A stretch of 26,778 nucleotides of DNA. Source: CANHEE01 sp049316985 (GTDB taxonomy: Bacteria; Bacteroidota; Bacteroidia; Chitinophagales; Saprospiraceae). The stretch lies in contig JBMOJB010000031.1 in NCBI GenBank assembly GCA_049316985.1, positions 1 to 26,778 of the forward strand, in the 5' to 3' direction. Numbering within the stretch: position 1 is the stretch's first letter; each line of letters opens with the position of its first letter. This document shows positions 1 to 7,756 of the stretch, piece by piece. The position numbers and the translations under genes are program-made. The notes beneath the pieces were generated by a model that saw only the letters and a program-made list of their open reading frames with translations, did not search any database and was not told the DNA's origin.

Positions 1-3000
1 GTTTGAGCCAAAACTGCAGGCGTAGTAGCCGCAGCAGGACCACCCGGTACATGTACGAAAGCAGAGTTGAACTGTGCCGTTGCGTATGGATCCGTAACCG
101 GGAAGTTAGGGAATGAATTAGCAGGATCTGTAAAGTAATTAGGCATGATACCTGTCGAAGAAGCATTACCCAAAAGGACTCTTGCATTCACAAACGGAGG
201 AACAATATAATCTACATTGATACAGAATTTACCAAAGCTTCCTGAATTACCATCAATATAAACATAGTACTCACCTGCTGGCAGGTTGTTTAATGTGATA
301 GTGCTAACGTTTCCTGGTGCGCCATTACAACCTTGCGTACATGCAGTCAATACATCTGTGAACGAAGGTGTTCCACATGCATTTGAAACCTGGAACAACA
401 TAATCCAAGAATTCAATAATGGTGTACCTGTTGTAGGATTAGAAGTCACGATGCGGTATTCACCGGCATTTACCGCTGTAAATTTATACCAAACCGTGTT
501 GTTTGCAGCACTACAGTTGTTAATTGCTGCCGGCTCATTTAAGCCCGCAGTAGCAGGTGTGTTGTCGCTACAAACCGGCGGAGCATTCAATACCAATTGA
601 ACCGCACCACAAGGCTCGTCTTCTTCTAACAAAGTAGAAAAATTAATTGGACCTACCCAATCAGAAGTAACACCCGGGCTACATACTGCTCTCATCCATA
701 CTTCATATTGTGTACTACCACTTAGGCCTGGAAATGAAACAGAAGTAACTGTTACTGCTGGGTTAGAAATAGTAGTCGTAGGCGTAATTCCTGAAGCAGG
801 TTGAATATGTACATCCCACATAGTTTCCAAACATCCGGCTGCCCATGTGAAATCTGCAGAACTCTTGGTTACATTACTAATCAACTGTGATTTCGGCTGT
901 GGGCACGGAGGAGGAGGTGCTACGGTTACTACGTAATCTTCAACTTCTCCATAAAAATTGTTCGTACAAGGTGTTACCAAATCACCACTCACTGCAAACA
1001 TACATCTTACTCTAAGCGTATGCACACCTACCGGTGGATTGCATGGCAATGAAATTGGAAATCCAAGCGTTGTATTCGCTCCAACGGTACCGTTAGAGTA
1101 TCCAAGTCTTTCTGTTATCTGATCAAAAACACCATCATCATTAAAATCGATCCAGGCAGCATAACCTTCAGAGTAAGGTCCGGCAGTTACTTCACAAACA
1201 TAAGTAGTACCTGCATTTAACGTTGTTGTCAAGAGCGGGTTAGTTCTGTAATCTGAATATCCACCATTGCTAGTACAATTTCCTGCACCCCAAGAACAAC
1301 CCAATGGAATTTGTGATGGACAACCGACACCTGAATTGTTATCCAAAGTGTTTAGTTTAACACGTGCAATTACGTCACCATCAGAGCAACCTGCAGTAGT
1401 TACTGGTACGCAATATGCTACCAAAACACCAGTTTCAAATGTGTTTTCAACACAACCCGTAGCATTTCCTTTACTATTATATGGAATTACTATCCAATAA
1501 TAAGTAGTATTTGTTGCCAAAGCGGTAGTAATTGTAAACGAACTAGTGGTTACATCAGCAATCAAATTAACTGTAGGTGTCGCAGCATTGTACGCACCAA
1601 TTGTAGTTGACATATATACTTTATATCCATCTGCACCGGTTAACAAATTCCAAGAAAGAGTCGGATTTTTAACCACATTAGTTGCACCATTTGCAGGTAC
1701 ATTCATTTGATTACAGATTGGAGCAGTAAGTGTATCCGTTGTATATGAATACGTTGGACAACCCGTTGCATCACCTGTAGCGTTTGATGCAATCACTTGC
1801 CATACGTACGTTGTGGAATAAGTACCTGCCGGAGTGTAGCTAAGTACAGCACTTCCCACGGTTGCAGTTGGTGTTGCTGGCAAGCTGGTTCCAACGAATA
1901 CTTTATAATTGGCAACCGCACCACCTGTTGTTGGAGCCGACCAAGTCAATGGTGTACCCAAAGGCACAGCGGTAGCCATATCTAGAGGTGTAATTAAAGT
2001 AGCACAATCAGGTGGAGCAACCGGAGTAGTAAAGGTAACCGGCCCTGTCCAATCTGAATATACACCTGTTCCACATTTTGCTCTTACCCATACTTCCTGC
2101 GCAGTACCATTTGGCAAACCTGTCGACGTGAAAGGATGAACAGTTGCAGTGTCCGTCGCTACACTTGTTGAAGTGGGAACAGCACCACCTGCAGACTGAA
2201 CAAGCAATTCCCATTCAGTTTCTGTACAACCAGGAGTCCAGTCAAAAGTTCTTGCGGACCAGGAAGGTGTTGCAGCAACTTCTGTCAAATTACTAGGTTG
2301 TGGACATGGAGGAGGTGGAGCTACTGTAACAGCGTAATCTTCCACTTCTCCGTAAGTATTATTGGTACAAGGAGTAACTGCATTTCCAGAAACAGCATAC
2401 ATACATCTAACTCTTAATGTATGTGTACCTACCGGAGGATTACAAGGTAAAGATATTGGAAATGCTAAAGTTGTATTAGCACCTACAGTACCATTTGAAA
2501 AACCTAATCTCTCGGTGGTTTGATCAAATAATCCATCATCGTTAAAATCTATCCAAGCTGCATAACCTTCAGCAAATGGACCTGCGGTCACCTGACACTG
2601 GTAGGTTGTACCCGCATTCAAGGTAGTTGTCAAAAGCGGATTTGACCGATAATCAGAGTAACCACCATAATTTGTACAAGTTCCAATTCCGCACGGGATA
2701 GGGAACTGTGATGGGCAACCTGTTCCGGAGTTATTATCTAATGTATTCAACTTAACACGCGCAATAACGTCACCATCAGAACAACCGTATGTTGTTACAG
2801 GTACACAATAACCCAATAACGTACCAGTTGTAAATTGCTGCTCTGCACATGCTGTAGCAGAACTGTATGTATTTTTAGGAACAACTGTCCAATAATACAA
2901 TTGGTTAACCGGTAATAAAGTCGGATAAGTGTATGAAGTACCAGTTTGATTCAGTACCAGATTGGTAGCAGGATTCATTGGATCGAATGCCGGACTAGTA

Positions 3001-5141
3001 GTTGAAAGGTACAAATCATAACTAGACGCACCACCAACCGGTGCTGTCCATGTAAAAGTTGGGTTTCTTACTACACCCGTTGCAGCTGCCGCCGGGGCTG
3101 TAGTAGTAGCACAATTTGGTGCTGCTGCTACAAAAGAAAACTCCGTACAACCAGTAGATGAACCGTAAAGGTTTTTAGCAACTACTGACCAATAATAGGT
3201 ATTCGCAGCAGGAACATTAAATACATAGGATAATGTTGCTGTATTTGTCACCAAATTATTAGCAGCATTCAGTGGGTCATAAGCAGGCGATGTAGTAGAA
3301 ATGTAAACATCATAGCTCGAAGCGCCAACACCTGCAGTCCATGTTAAAGTTGGGTTTACAGTCACTACTGCTGCTGTAGCAGGAGCAGTCTGAGTAACAC
3401 AAGATGGCGGAGCAGTACTGTCTCCAAAGGAGTAACTTCCAGTCAAGTTCAACGCAGTAATGTTTGAACCGGTAGCGATAGAAGCTACATTATAAGTAGC
3501 ACTTGGTATGCCCGTAAAAGTAGAAGAACCACCAACGATGCCATAAGAACCAGCGGCTGTTGACGAACCTAATACCAAATTGGAACCTAAGATCGCAGCA
3601 TCACTAACGCGCACTCTTAATCCACCAGCACTCAAGCTATTGGTTCCGATGATATTTACATCCCAACGCTTACTTGGCAATGCACCTACACCGGAAGCCG
3701 GACTACCTGCGTTGCTGTCAAAAGCTTCCACCTGAATAGTGGTTGCCAAAGATGGCGCACCCGTTATACCTGTAAATGACATTGGGTTGAATGTTGCAGC
3801 TCCGACCGGGAAACCTACAATGTTGGCTGATGAAGAAAAACCAGTTCCCAACGTAATTTGCAAAGGTCCCTTTACGAAAGCATCGCTATCACCTGTAGAA
3901 CCCGTTGTAGTCGCAGTACTTAAAGTAGTTGCTGTGACACCAGTTCCTGTAGAGTTGACAATTCTGAGTCTATTGGTTGCAGTTGTATTGATGATACCTG
4001 CCGGGTTTCCAGGCGTAGTTGTCCAAGACAGTGAACCAACATTCAATGGGCTATTCAATGTGATCCCTGCTGGATTATTATTCGCAATAATCAAACTTGT
4101 TATTTGCAAGTTTGCAAATGCCGATGCAGCACTTTTTATGGTGCCATTGTTTGTAATACTTTGTGCATTAGTTGAAAAAGCATTACCGGTTGATGTACCT
4201 ACAGTCGTTGCTCCAAGTCCTAAAGTACCAACTGTCAAGATTGCTCCTGAATTAACAGTAACATTACCTGCTACCCATGCCGTAGTAAAACGACACTCAC
4301 CTGAAATAACAGTTAAGTCACCATTCAAACCAGGCGTATATTGATGTGTTTGGAAACGATTTGTTGCAGAATTTACCGCATCTACAACAACAGATCCGAG
4401 TCTTAAATAACCTGAACTCCACCAAAGTGTTGTTCTAAACCCATTGGTGGTACCTCCATTGCTTGTTGATACACCATCTCCAAATTTAATTATATGGGAA
4501 GGTGGCAAATTGTAATTTATTGAATTAGCATAATAAATACATTCCTGTACCCCACCTGTTGTCGAAGTATTTCCCTGAGGATCAGGGAAAGTCCATGAAC
4601 CACCTGTTACATTGATTGCAACACTGGATTGCAATCCAAGAAGTGATCTCAGTGGATTTGTACCAGAACCTGTGGTACCACTATTGCCATCAATATAAAG
4701 GTCACCAGCACTTTGAACAAATGCAGAGGAACCATTGAACCAAACAGATCCTTTGACCTTAATGGCTCCACCTGATAGGTTTAGCGCTCCTGAACCGTTC
4801 ATGTCCATAGTTGCTCGATTACCGGTAGCGTGCTCCACATACAATGTATTGGCAGCAACTGATAATGAACCTGCAACAGACAACTGACGGACAGTTGCAT
4901 CTGCATTAAGAATCATGGATGCACCCGCAAGGATGCTGAAATTATCTGCATTGGTTAATGCAGCGGGGGGAGCCACGCTCGTTGCTCCTGTAATGTCTGT
5001 AGTCCAGCTGGCCGGACTAGCAAAATCTGTTGCTCCACTTAGCGAGTAGTAAGTAACTTGCGCATTACTTACACTTGCCAGGCAAAGTGTAAAGGCAAAC
5101 AACAGAAATTTAGGAAAAATTCTTCTCATGCTGGAAGTCAT
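1..5141 (-). CDS. Large secreted Fn3/GEVED-repeat surface protein (C-terminus off window)
   Basis: The reading frame is open from 5141 to the window edge, giving 1713 residues without the C-terminus. The N-terminus carries a signal peptide (MRRIFPKFLLFAFTLCLAS, then a likely cleavage at SNA-Q). An ATG 12 bases further in (5129) fits the signal peptide equally well. Residues from about 25 to 560 are Gly/Ser/Thr/Asn-rich and look like a beta-solenoid or adhesin passenger. Then come two Fn3-like domains (about 3400-2830), a GEVED-type domain (about 2816-2295, ending in GEVEDYAV), another Fn3-like domain beginning CPQP (about 2300-2020), and the same four-domain order again (about 1990-640). A jelly-roll, PPC-like domain follows near 620-200. 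The family is typical of Bacteroidota proteins exported by Sec and then type IX secretion, but the sorting domain itself would lie beyond position 1. Function is probably adhesive or structural; no catalytic motif was seen. Confidence 0.85.
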   Translation of the reverse strand, partial: MTSSMRRIFPKFLLFAFTLCLASVSNAQVTYYSLSGATDFASPASWTTDITGATSVAPPAALTNADNFSILAGASMILNADATVRQLSVAGSLSVAANTLYVEHATGNRATMDMNGSGALNLSGGAIKVKGSVWFNGSSAFVQSAGDLYIDGNSGTTGSGTNPLRSLLGLQSSVAINVTGGSWTFPDPQGNTSTTGGVQECIYYANSINYNLPPSHIIKFGDGVSTSNGGTTNGFRTTLWWSSGYLRLGSVVVDAVNSATNRFQTHQYTPGLNGDLTVISGECRFTTAWVAGNVTVNSGAILTVGTLGLGATTVGTSTGNAFSTNAQSITNNGTIKSAASAFANLQITSLIIANNNPAGITLNSPLNVGSLSWTTTPGNPAGIINTTATNRLRIVNSTGTGVTATTLSTATTTGSTGDSDAFVKGPLQITLGTGFSSSANIVGFPVGAATFNPMSFTGITGAPSLATTIQVEAFDSNAGSPASGVGALPSKRWDVNIIGTNSLSAGGLRVRVSDAAILGSNLVLGSSTAAGSYGIVGGSSTFTGIPSATYNVASIATGSNITALNLTGSYSFGDSTAPPSCVTQTAPATAAVVTVNPTLTWTAGVGASSYDVYISTTSPAYDPLNAANNLVTNTATLSYVFNVPAANTYYWSVVAKNLYGSSTGCTEFSFVAAAPNCATTTAPAAAATGVVRNPTFTWTAPVGGASSYDLYLSTTSPAFDPMNPATNLVLNQTGTSYTYPTLLPVNQLYYWTVVPKNTYSSATACAEQQFTTGTLLGYCVPVTTYGCSDGDVIARVKLNTLDNNSGTGCPSQFPIPCGIGTCTNYGGYSDYRSNPLLTTTLNAGTTYQCQVTAGPFAEGYAAWIDFNDDGLFDQTTERLGFSNGTVGANTTLAFPISLPCNPPVGTHTLRVRCMYAVSGNAVTPCTNNTYGEVEDYAVTVAPPPPCPQPSNLTEVAATPSWSARTFDWTPGCTETEWELLVQSAGGAVPTSTSVATDTATVHPFTSTGLPNGTAQEVWVRAKCGTGVYSDWTGPVTFTTPVAPPDCATLITPLDMATAVPLGTPLTWSAPTTGGAVANYKVFVGTSLPATPTATVGSAVLSYTPAGTYSTTYVWQVIASNATGDATGCPTYSYTTDTLTAPICNQMNVPANGATNVVKNPTLSWNLLTGADGYKVYMSTTIGAYNAATPTVNLIADVTTSSFTITTALATNTTYYWIVIPYNSKGNATGCVENTFETGVLVAYCVPVTTAGCSDGDVIARVKLNTLDNNSGVGCPSQIPLGCSWGAGNCTSNGGYSDYRTNPLLTTTLNAGTTYVCEVTAGPYSEGYAAWIDFNDDGVFDQITERLGYSNGTVGANTTLGFPISLPCNPPVGVHTLRVRCMFAVSGDLVTPCTNNFYGEVEDYVVTVAPPPPCPQPKSQLISNVTKSSADFTWAAGCLETMWDVHIQPASGITPTTTISNPAVTVTSVSFPGLSGSTQYEVWMRAVCSPGVTSDWVGPINFSTLLEEDEPCGAVQLVLNAPPVCSDNTPATAGLNEPAAINNCSAANNTVWYKFTAVNAGEYRIVTSNPTTGTPLLNSWIMLFQVSNACGTPSFTDVLTACTQGCNGAPGNVSTITLNNLPAGEYYVYIDGNSGSFGKFCINVDYIVPPFVNARVLLGNASSTGIMPNYFTDPANSFPNFPVTDPYATAQFNSAFVHVPGGPAAATTPAVLAQ
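890..1430 (-). repeat. Second copy of GEVED domain module
   Basis: Encodes about 178 residues starting YCVPVTTAGCSDGDV and ending GEVEDYVV followed by the Pro-rich linker APPPPCPQP. It is nearly identical in protein sequence to the copy at 2295-2816 (shared runs include VIARVKLNTLDNNSG and GYAAWIDFNDDG). It differs by a two-residue insertion in the region after PSQ. Shared anchor points lie 1395 and 1401 bases apart. Confidence 0.8.
2295..2820 (-). repeat. First copy of GEVED domain module
   Basis: Encodes YCVPVTTYGCSDGDV through GEVEDYAV and the APPPPCPQP linker. Contains the Asp-rich DFNDDGLFD loop, likely to bind calcium, that is seen in this domain type. It pairs with the copy at 890-1430. 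The protein sequence is almost unchanged between copies while many third codon positions differ. Confidence 0.8.
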
Positions 5142-5338
5142 TTTTAAAGATTAATTAATAAGATTAAAATTCATAAAATTTCAATGGCAAATAAAATATT
5201 TTGATGACTTGAAAATAAGGCTGGAAATACGCGTAAATCAGTTTCGAAAAAAGAAAAAGCTAACCGTTTTTTCAAATATTAAAAGTTTACATATAAATTA
5301 ATATGCCGCCTAAGTTTTGCGAGCATACCTATCCCCAA

Positions 5339-5346
5339 CAAATATA
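5339..5346 (-). promoter_or_regulatory. Candidate -7 box for the surface-protein gene
   Basis: On the minus strand this reads TATATTTG, a perfect match to the Bacteroidota -7 consensus TAnnTTTG. It would give a 5' leader of about 190 bases before the ATG at 5141. No TTTG-type -33 element is visible at the usual 19-23 base spacing, so this is only a candidate. Confidence 0.3.
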
Positions 5347-6004
5347 CACAGAAGGACTAATTAATAATATTTTTTAGACCACAAAGATTGAATAATCATC
5401 CAAAGCAAAAAGTAACTTAAGTCAAATTATTGATAATCAAATAAATAGTAATATCAACAAAAGTGTTAAAATTTTGTTAAAATATAAGCTCTTTCGCTAA
5501 ACAACATAGTTCCGAAATTTTACACCGAAGGTCTTTTTCAAGGCCTAGATCCAAAGAACTTGTATTTTTGCAATTTTAAGAAAAAATACAATCCGAAATC
5601 AATATTATATTCTAAAGATATAGCTTTGAGAATTTTATTATTCTGAGCAACTTCAATAAACCTTGCAATACAATTACAATATAAACAGAATTTTTACAAA
5701 ATTATATTATATATTAGAAGCTCTTTTATACTTTTAATATGTCGATTTTTCTGCCTATTTTTAAGTAATTCTAGTTTCAGCTTATAAATTTTAGTCCAAT
5801 AAATCAATGAATAGATCAAATTTTCGCTGTATTTCATGTCACATTTAAGGAAATTCGAACTATATTATTGGCGTTTATCCATACTTACTAAATTTGTAAT
5901 AAGGTAAAAAAAGGATCTGTTTCCAAGGCACAAAAATTCATACTTAATGAAGAGATCTTTAACAAAATTGATATTTTTGACTTCCAATTACAAAATAAAT
6001 AAAG

Positions 6005-6012
6005 CACTTTTG
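6005..6012 (+). promoter_or_regulatory. Candidate -7 box for murQ
   Basis: CACTTTTG differs by one base from the TAnnTTTG consensus and lies 33 bases before the murQ ATG. A TTG occurs upstream (in TTTTTGAC), but about 25 bases away, slightly beyond the usual spacing. Confidence 0.3.
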
Positions 6013-6045
6013 CAATATGACTTTATTTAAGCATATATTACTAAA

Positions 6046-6861
6046 ATGTCTGAACACAGTACGGAAGCTACATCATCCTACCAGGAGCTGGAAAAAATGG
6101 ATACCCACATGATCTTGAATTGTATTAATTCAGAAGATATTAAAGTGGCATTGGCTGTTAAGAATTCTCTGACTCAAATTGAGAAATTGATCGAAGCGCT
6201 ACTTTTGAAAATTCAAAATGGCGGCCGACTTTTTTACATCGGCGCCGGCAGTAGTGGAAGACTAGGGATTCTCGATGCCTCAGAATGCCCCCCAACTTAT
6301 GGTGTTTCTGAAGAATTAGTAATTGGCATTATCGCCGGAGGTGACAGGGCCATTCGTCATGCCATCGAAAATGCCGAGGATGACCCCGATGCCGGATTTG
6401 GACAACTCAAAGCAAAAATGGTTTCAAAGCAAGATTTTGTGGTCGGCATCGCAGCTTCGGGAAAAACACCTTATGTAGTTGGCGCTATTCAACAATGTAA
6501 AAATGCAGGGATCAGCACTGCTTGTATTGTCTGCAATACTGCCTCTCCCCTTGCTAAAATTGCAGATTATCCGGTTGAGATAATTGTCGGTCCGGAGTTC
6601 GTAAGTGGCAGTACGAGAATGAAGGCCGGCTCGGCTCAGAAAATGGTATTGAATATGATTTCAACGGCGCTCATGATCAAATTAGGAAAAGTAAAAGGCA
6701 ATAAAATGGTTGACATGAAGGTGAGCAATGCTAAGCTAAAAAAACGCGCTATTGACATGGTTTGTGAAGAGACTAAGCTAAGTAAAGAAGAAGCTGCCGA
6801 GCTCATCCACCGTTATGGCTCGGTCAGAAAAGCAATGGAAGCCTGGGAATTAAATAAATAA
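6046..6861 (+). CDS. murQ: N-acetylmuramic acid 6-phosphate etherase MurQ
   Basis: Cytoplasmic SIS-fold enzyme that cleaves the D-lactyl ether of MurNAc 6-phosphate to give GlcNAc 6-phosphate and lactate, in cell-wall sugar recycling. Family signatures are clear: GAGSSGRLG (residues 66-74), DASECPPTYGV (77-87) with the catalytic-type Glu80, AEDDP (110-114) with Glu111 matching the second essential Glu of the family, AASGKTPYV, and the long signature GPEFVSGSTRMKAGSAQK. Length is 271 residues, about 25-30 shorter at the C-terminus than the enterobacterial enzyme; the catalytic SIS core is complete. It starts at an ATG after a long intergenic region and is followed 17 bases later by a small hypothetical gene, probably co-transcribed. 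No anhMurNAc kinase, PTS component or muropeptide transporter is visible nearby, so the source of its substrate cannot be read from this window. Confidence 0.95.
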   Translation: MSEHSTEATSSYQELEKMDTHMILNCINSEDIKVALAVKNSLTQIEKLIEALLLKIQNGGRLFYIGAGSSGRLGILDASECPPTYGVSEELVIGIIAGGDRAIRHAIENAEDDPDAGFGQLKAKMVSKQDFVVGIAASGKTPYVVGAIQQCKNAGISTACIVCNTASPLAKIADYPVEIIVGPEFVSGSTRMKAGSAQKMVLNMISTALMIKLGKVKGNKMVDMKVSNAKLKKRAIDMVCEETKLSKEEAAELIHRYGSVRKAMEAWELNK

Positions 6862-6878
6862 CTCAAAAAAAAGAATAA

Positions 6879-7274
6879 ATGAAAAAAGACATTGAACTAT
6901 TAAAAGTGGAAGATATTGGTATTGCAGCAGTTCCGGGCGAAGATCCTGACTTCTGGGATATCTATATTCTAAACTTACATGAAGAAGCAATCAAGAATGT
7001 GTTTATTGTTGCCAGCGGATATGGAGAAATTGATGGAGAAGTTCGAAAATCTTCTTTGATGCGCTATTATTTTGAAAAAATTGAAGCGTTGGACATTCAT
7101 AAAATTGAATCTCTGCCCGTTTCACTTTTTGACCTGACCAATGAGTATTGGGTAAGTTTTTCAATGAACAACTATCTGTACGATAAAAGATATCTCTTTG
7201 TCCCGGGAAGCCTTTTACCACTAAATTTTATCACCATTCCATTTATTGAGCAAAAGGGAGTACTCATTAGATAA
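6879..7274 (+). CDS. Conserved small hypothetical protein (131 aa)
   Basis: A 131-residue soluble protein with no signal peptide, membrane segment or catalytic motif. It begins MKKDIELLKVEDIGIAAV and ends in a hydrophobic strand, with alternating patterns suggesting a beta-sandwich. It resembles, from memory, a small Bacteroidota family that databases often carry as hypothetical or mislabel as phenylalanyl-tRNA synthetase alpha subunit. It lacks anything like a class II synthetase motif, so that label should not be used. It lies 17 bases after murQ on the same strand and is probably in the same transcript. Its stop codon is followed directly by a 7-bp tandem repeat. Function unknown. Confidence 0.75.
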   Translation: MKKDIELLKVEDIGIAAVPGEDPDFWDIYILNLHEEAIKNVFIVASGYGEIDGEVRKSSLMRYYFEKIEALDIHKIESLPVSLFDLTNEYWVSFSMNNYLYDKRYLFVPGSLLPLNFITIPFIEQKGVLIR

Positions 7275-7304
7275 TTAACAATTGACAATTGACAATTGAC
7301 AATT
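7275..7304 (+). repeat. Tandem ACAATTG heptamer array after a stop codon
   Basis: Immediately after the TAA of the hypothetical gene come three perfect ACAATTG units from 7278 plus a partial fourth. The same heptamer forms a related array directly after radC (23274-23311). Confidence 0.8.
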
Positions 7305-7680
7305 TTAAAATAGGAATTTTCAATTTTCAACTAAAAAAAAAACACACCACGCAAGCTGCCTGTTGTGTAAACTATAATTTCGAGCATGAAAAAACTTTAT
7401 GTATCCTGCGGAGCAGGAAATAATGCCAGAGGCATATACAAATATTACAATTTCCTTGCCAATTTTATTCAGTAGTTGATCAGTTAATGTCAACTAAATT
7501 ATAAAATGCAAAATATACTTTGCAACAGCAATGAAAGAACTGTTTGAGATTAAAATTAAGGTTTTGGGAATCCGTGAGTAAGAGACAGCGCCATTCTAAT
7601 AACTGTATTCTAGGCGTTTCGTTTGTTGCGAGGTGGTTTTCGTTTGTTTAAACGCAAATATATATATATTATTGTTTATC
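7305..7680. other. Non-coding intergenic region with short palindromes
   Basis: No gene-like frame was found. An ATG at 7386 opens only 29 codons. The stretch contains poly-A runs and two adjacent small hairpins, listed separately. It lies between two convergent transcription units, the murQ pair and the giant minus-strand gene. Confidence 0.5.
7404..7435. repeat. Two adjacent short perfect hairpins
   Basis: TCCTGC-GGA-GCAGGA (7404-7418) is followed 4 bases later by ATGCC-AGA-GGCAT (7423-7435). Both have 3-base loops. The paired layout resembles REP-like intergenic elements, but no second copy occurs in this window. Confidence 0.45.
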
Positions 7681-7748
7681 AAAAAAAAATGTAAGGATAA
7701 TTTATCAGAAAAACAATTTTTTATTGCCCATCCGACAAATTATCCTTA
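7681..7748 (-). terminator. Rho-independent terminator of the giant surface-protein gene
   Basis: A perfect 12-bp inverted repeat (7737-7748 with 7692-7703) begins 8 bases after the stop codon of the minus-strand gene. On that strand it is followed by a run of nine T. The 33-base loop is long but holds a small inner CAAT/ATTG stem. A long AT-rich stem is weaker than the GC-rich terminators elsewhere in the window. Confidence 0.6.
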
Positions 7749-7756
7749 TTTTGTTA

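Larger units (their letters stand above)
5142..6045. other. 904-bp AT-rich divergent intergenic region
   Basis: Separates the minus-strand surface-protein gene from plus-strand murQ. Both strands are crowded with stops and no gene-like frame was found. It should contain the promoters of both flanking genes; the best -7 candidates are listed separately. No convincing hairpin, tandem array or RNA gene was recognised in it. Confidence 0.6.

Noticed and set aside
3739..4344. A 201-codon open frame on the plus strand.
   Set aside because: It is antisense to the well-supported surface-protein frame; its composition is the mirror of Thr/Gly/Asn-rich repeats and it has no recognisable domain or context.
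6879..7274. Phenylalanyl-tRNA synthetase alpha subunit, a label that similar small proteins sometimes carry.
   Set aside because: At 131 residues without class II synthetase motifs it cannot be one; kept as hypothetical.
7386..7475. A 29-codon frame beginning MKKLYVSCGAG.
   Set aside because: Too short, no lipobox or leader pattern, and it runs through the paired hairpins; probably chance.
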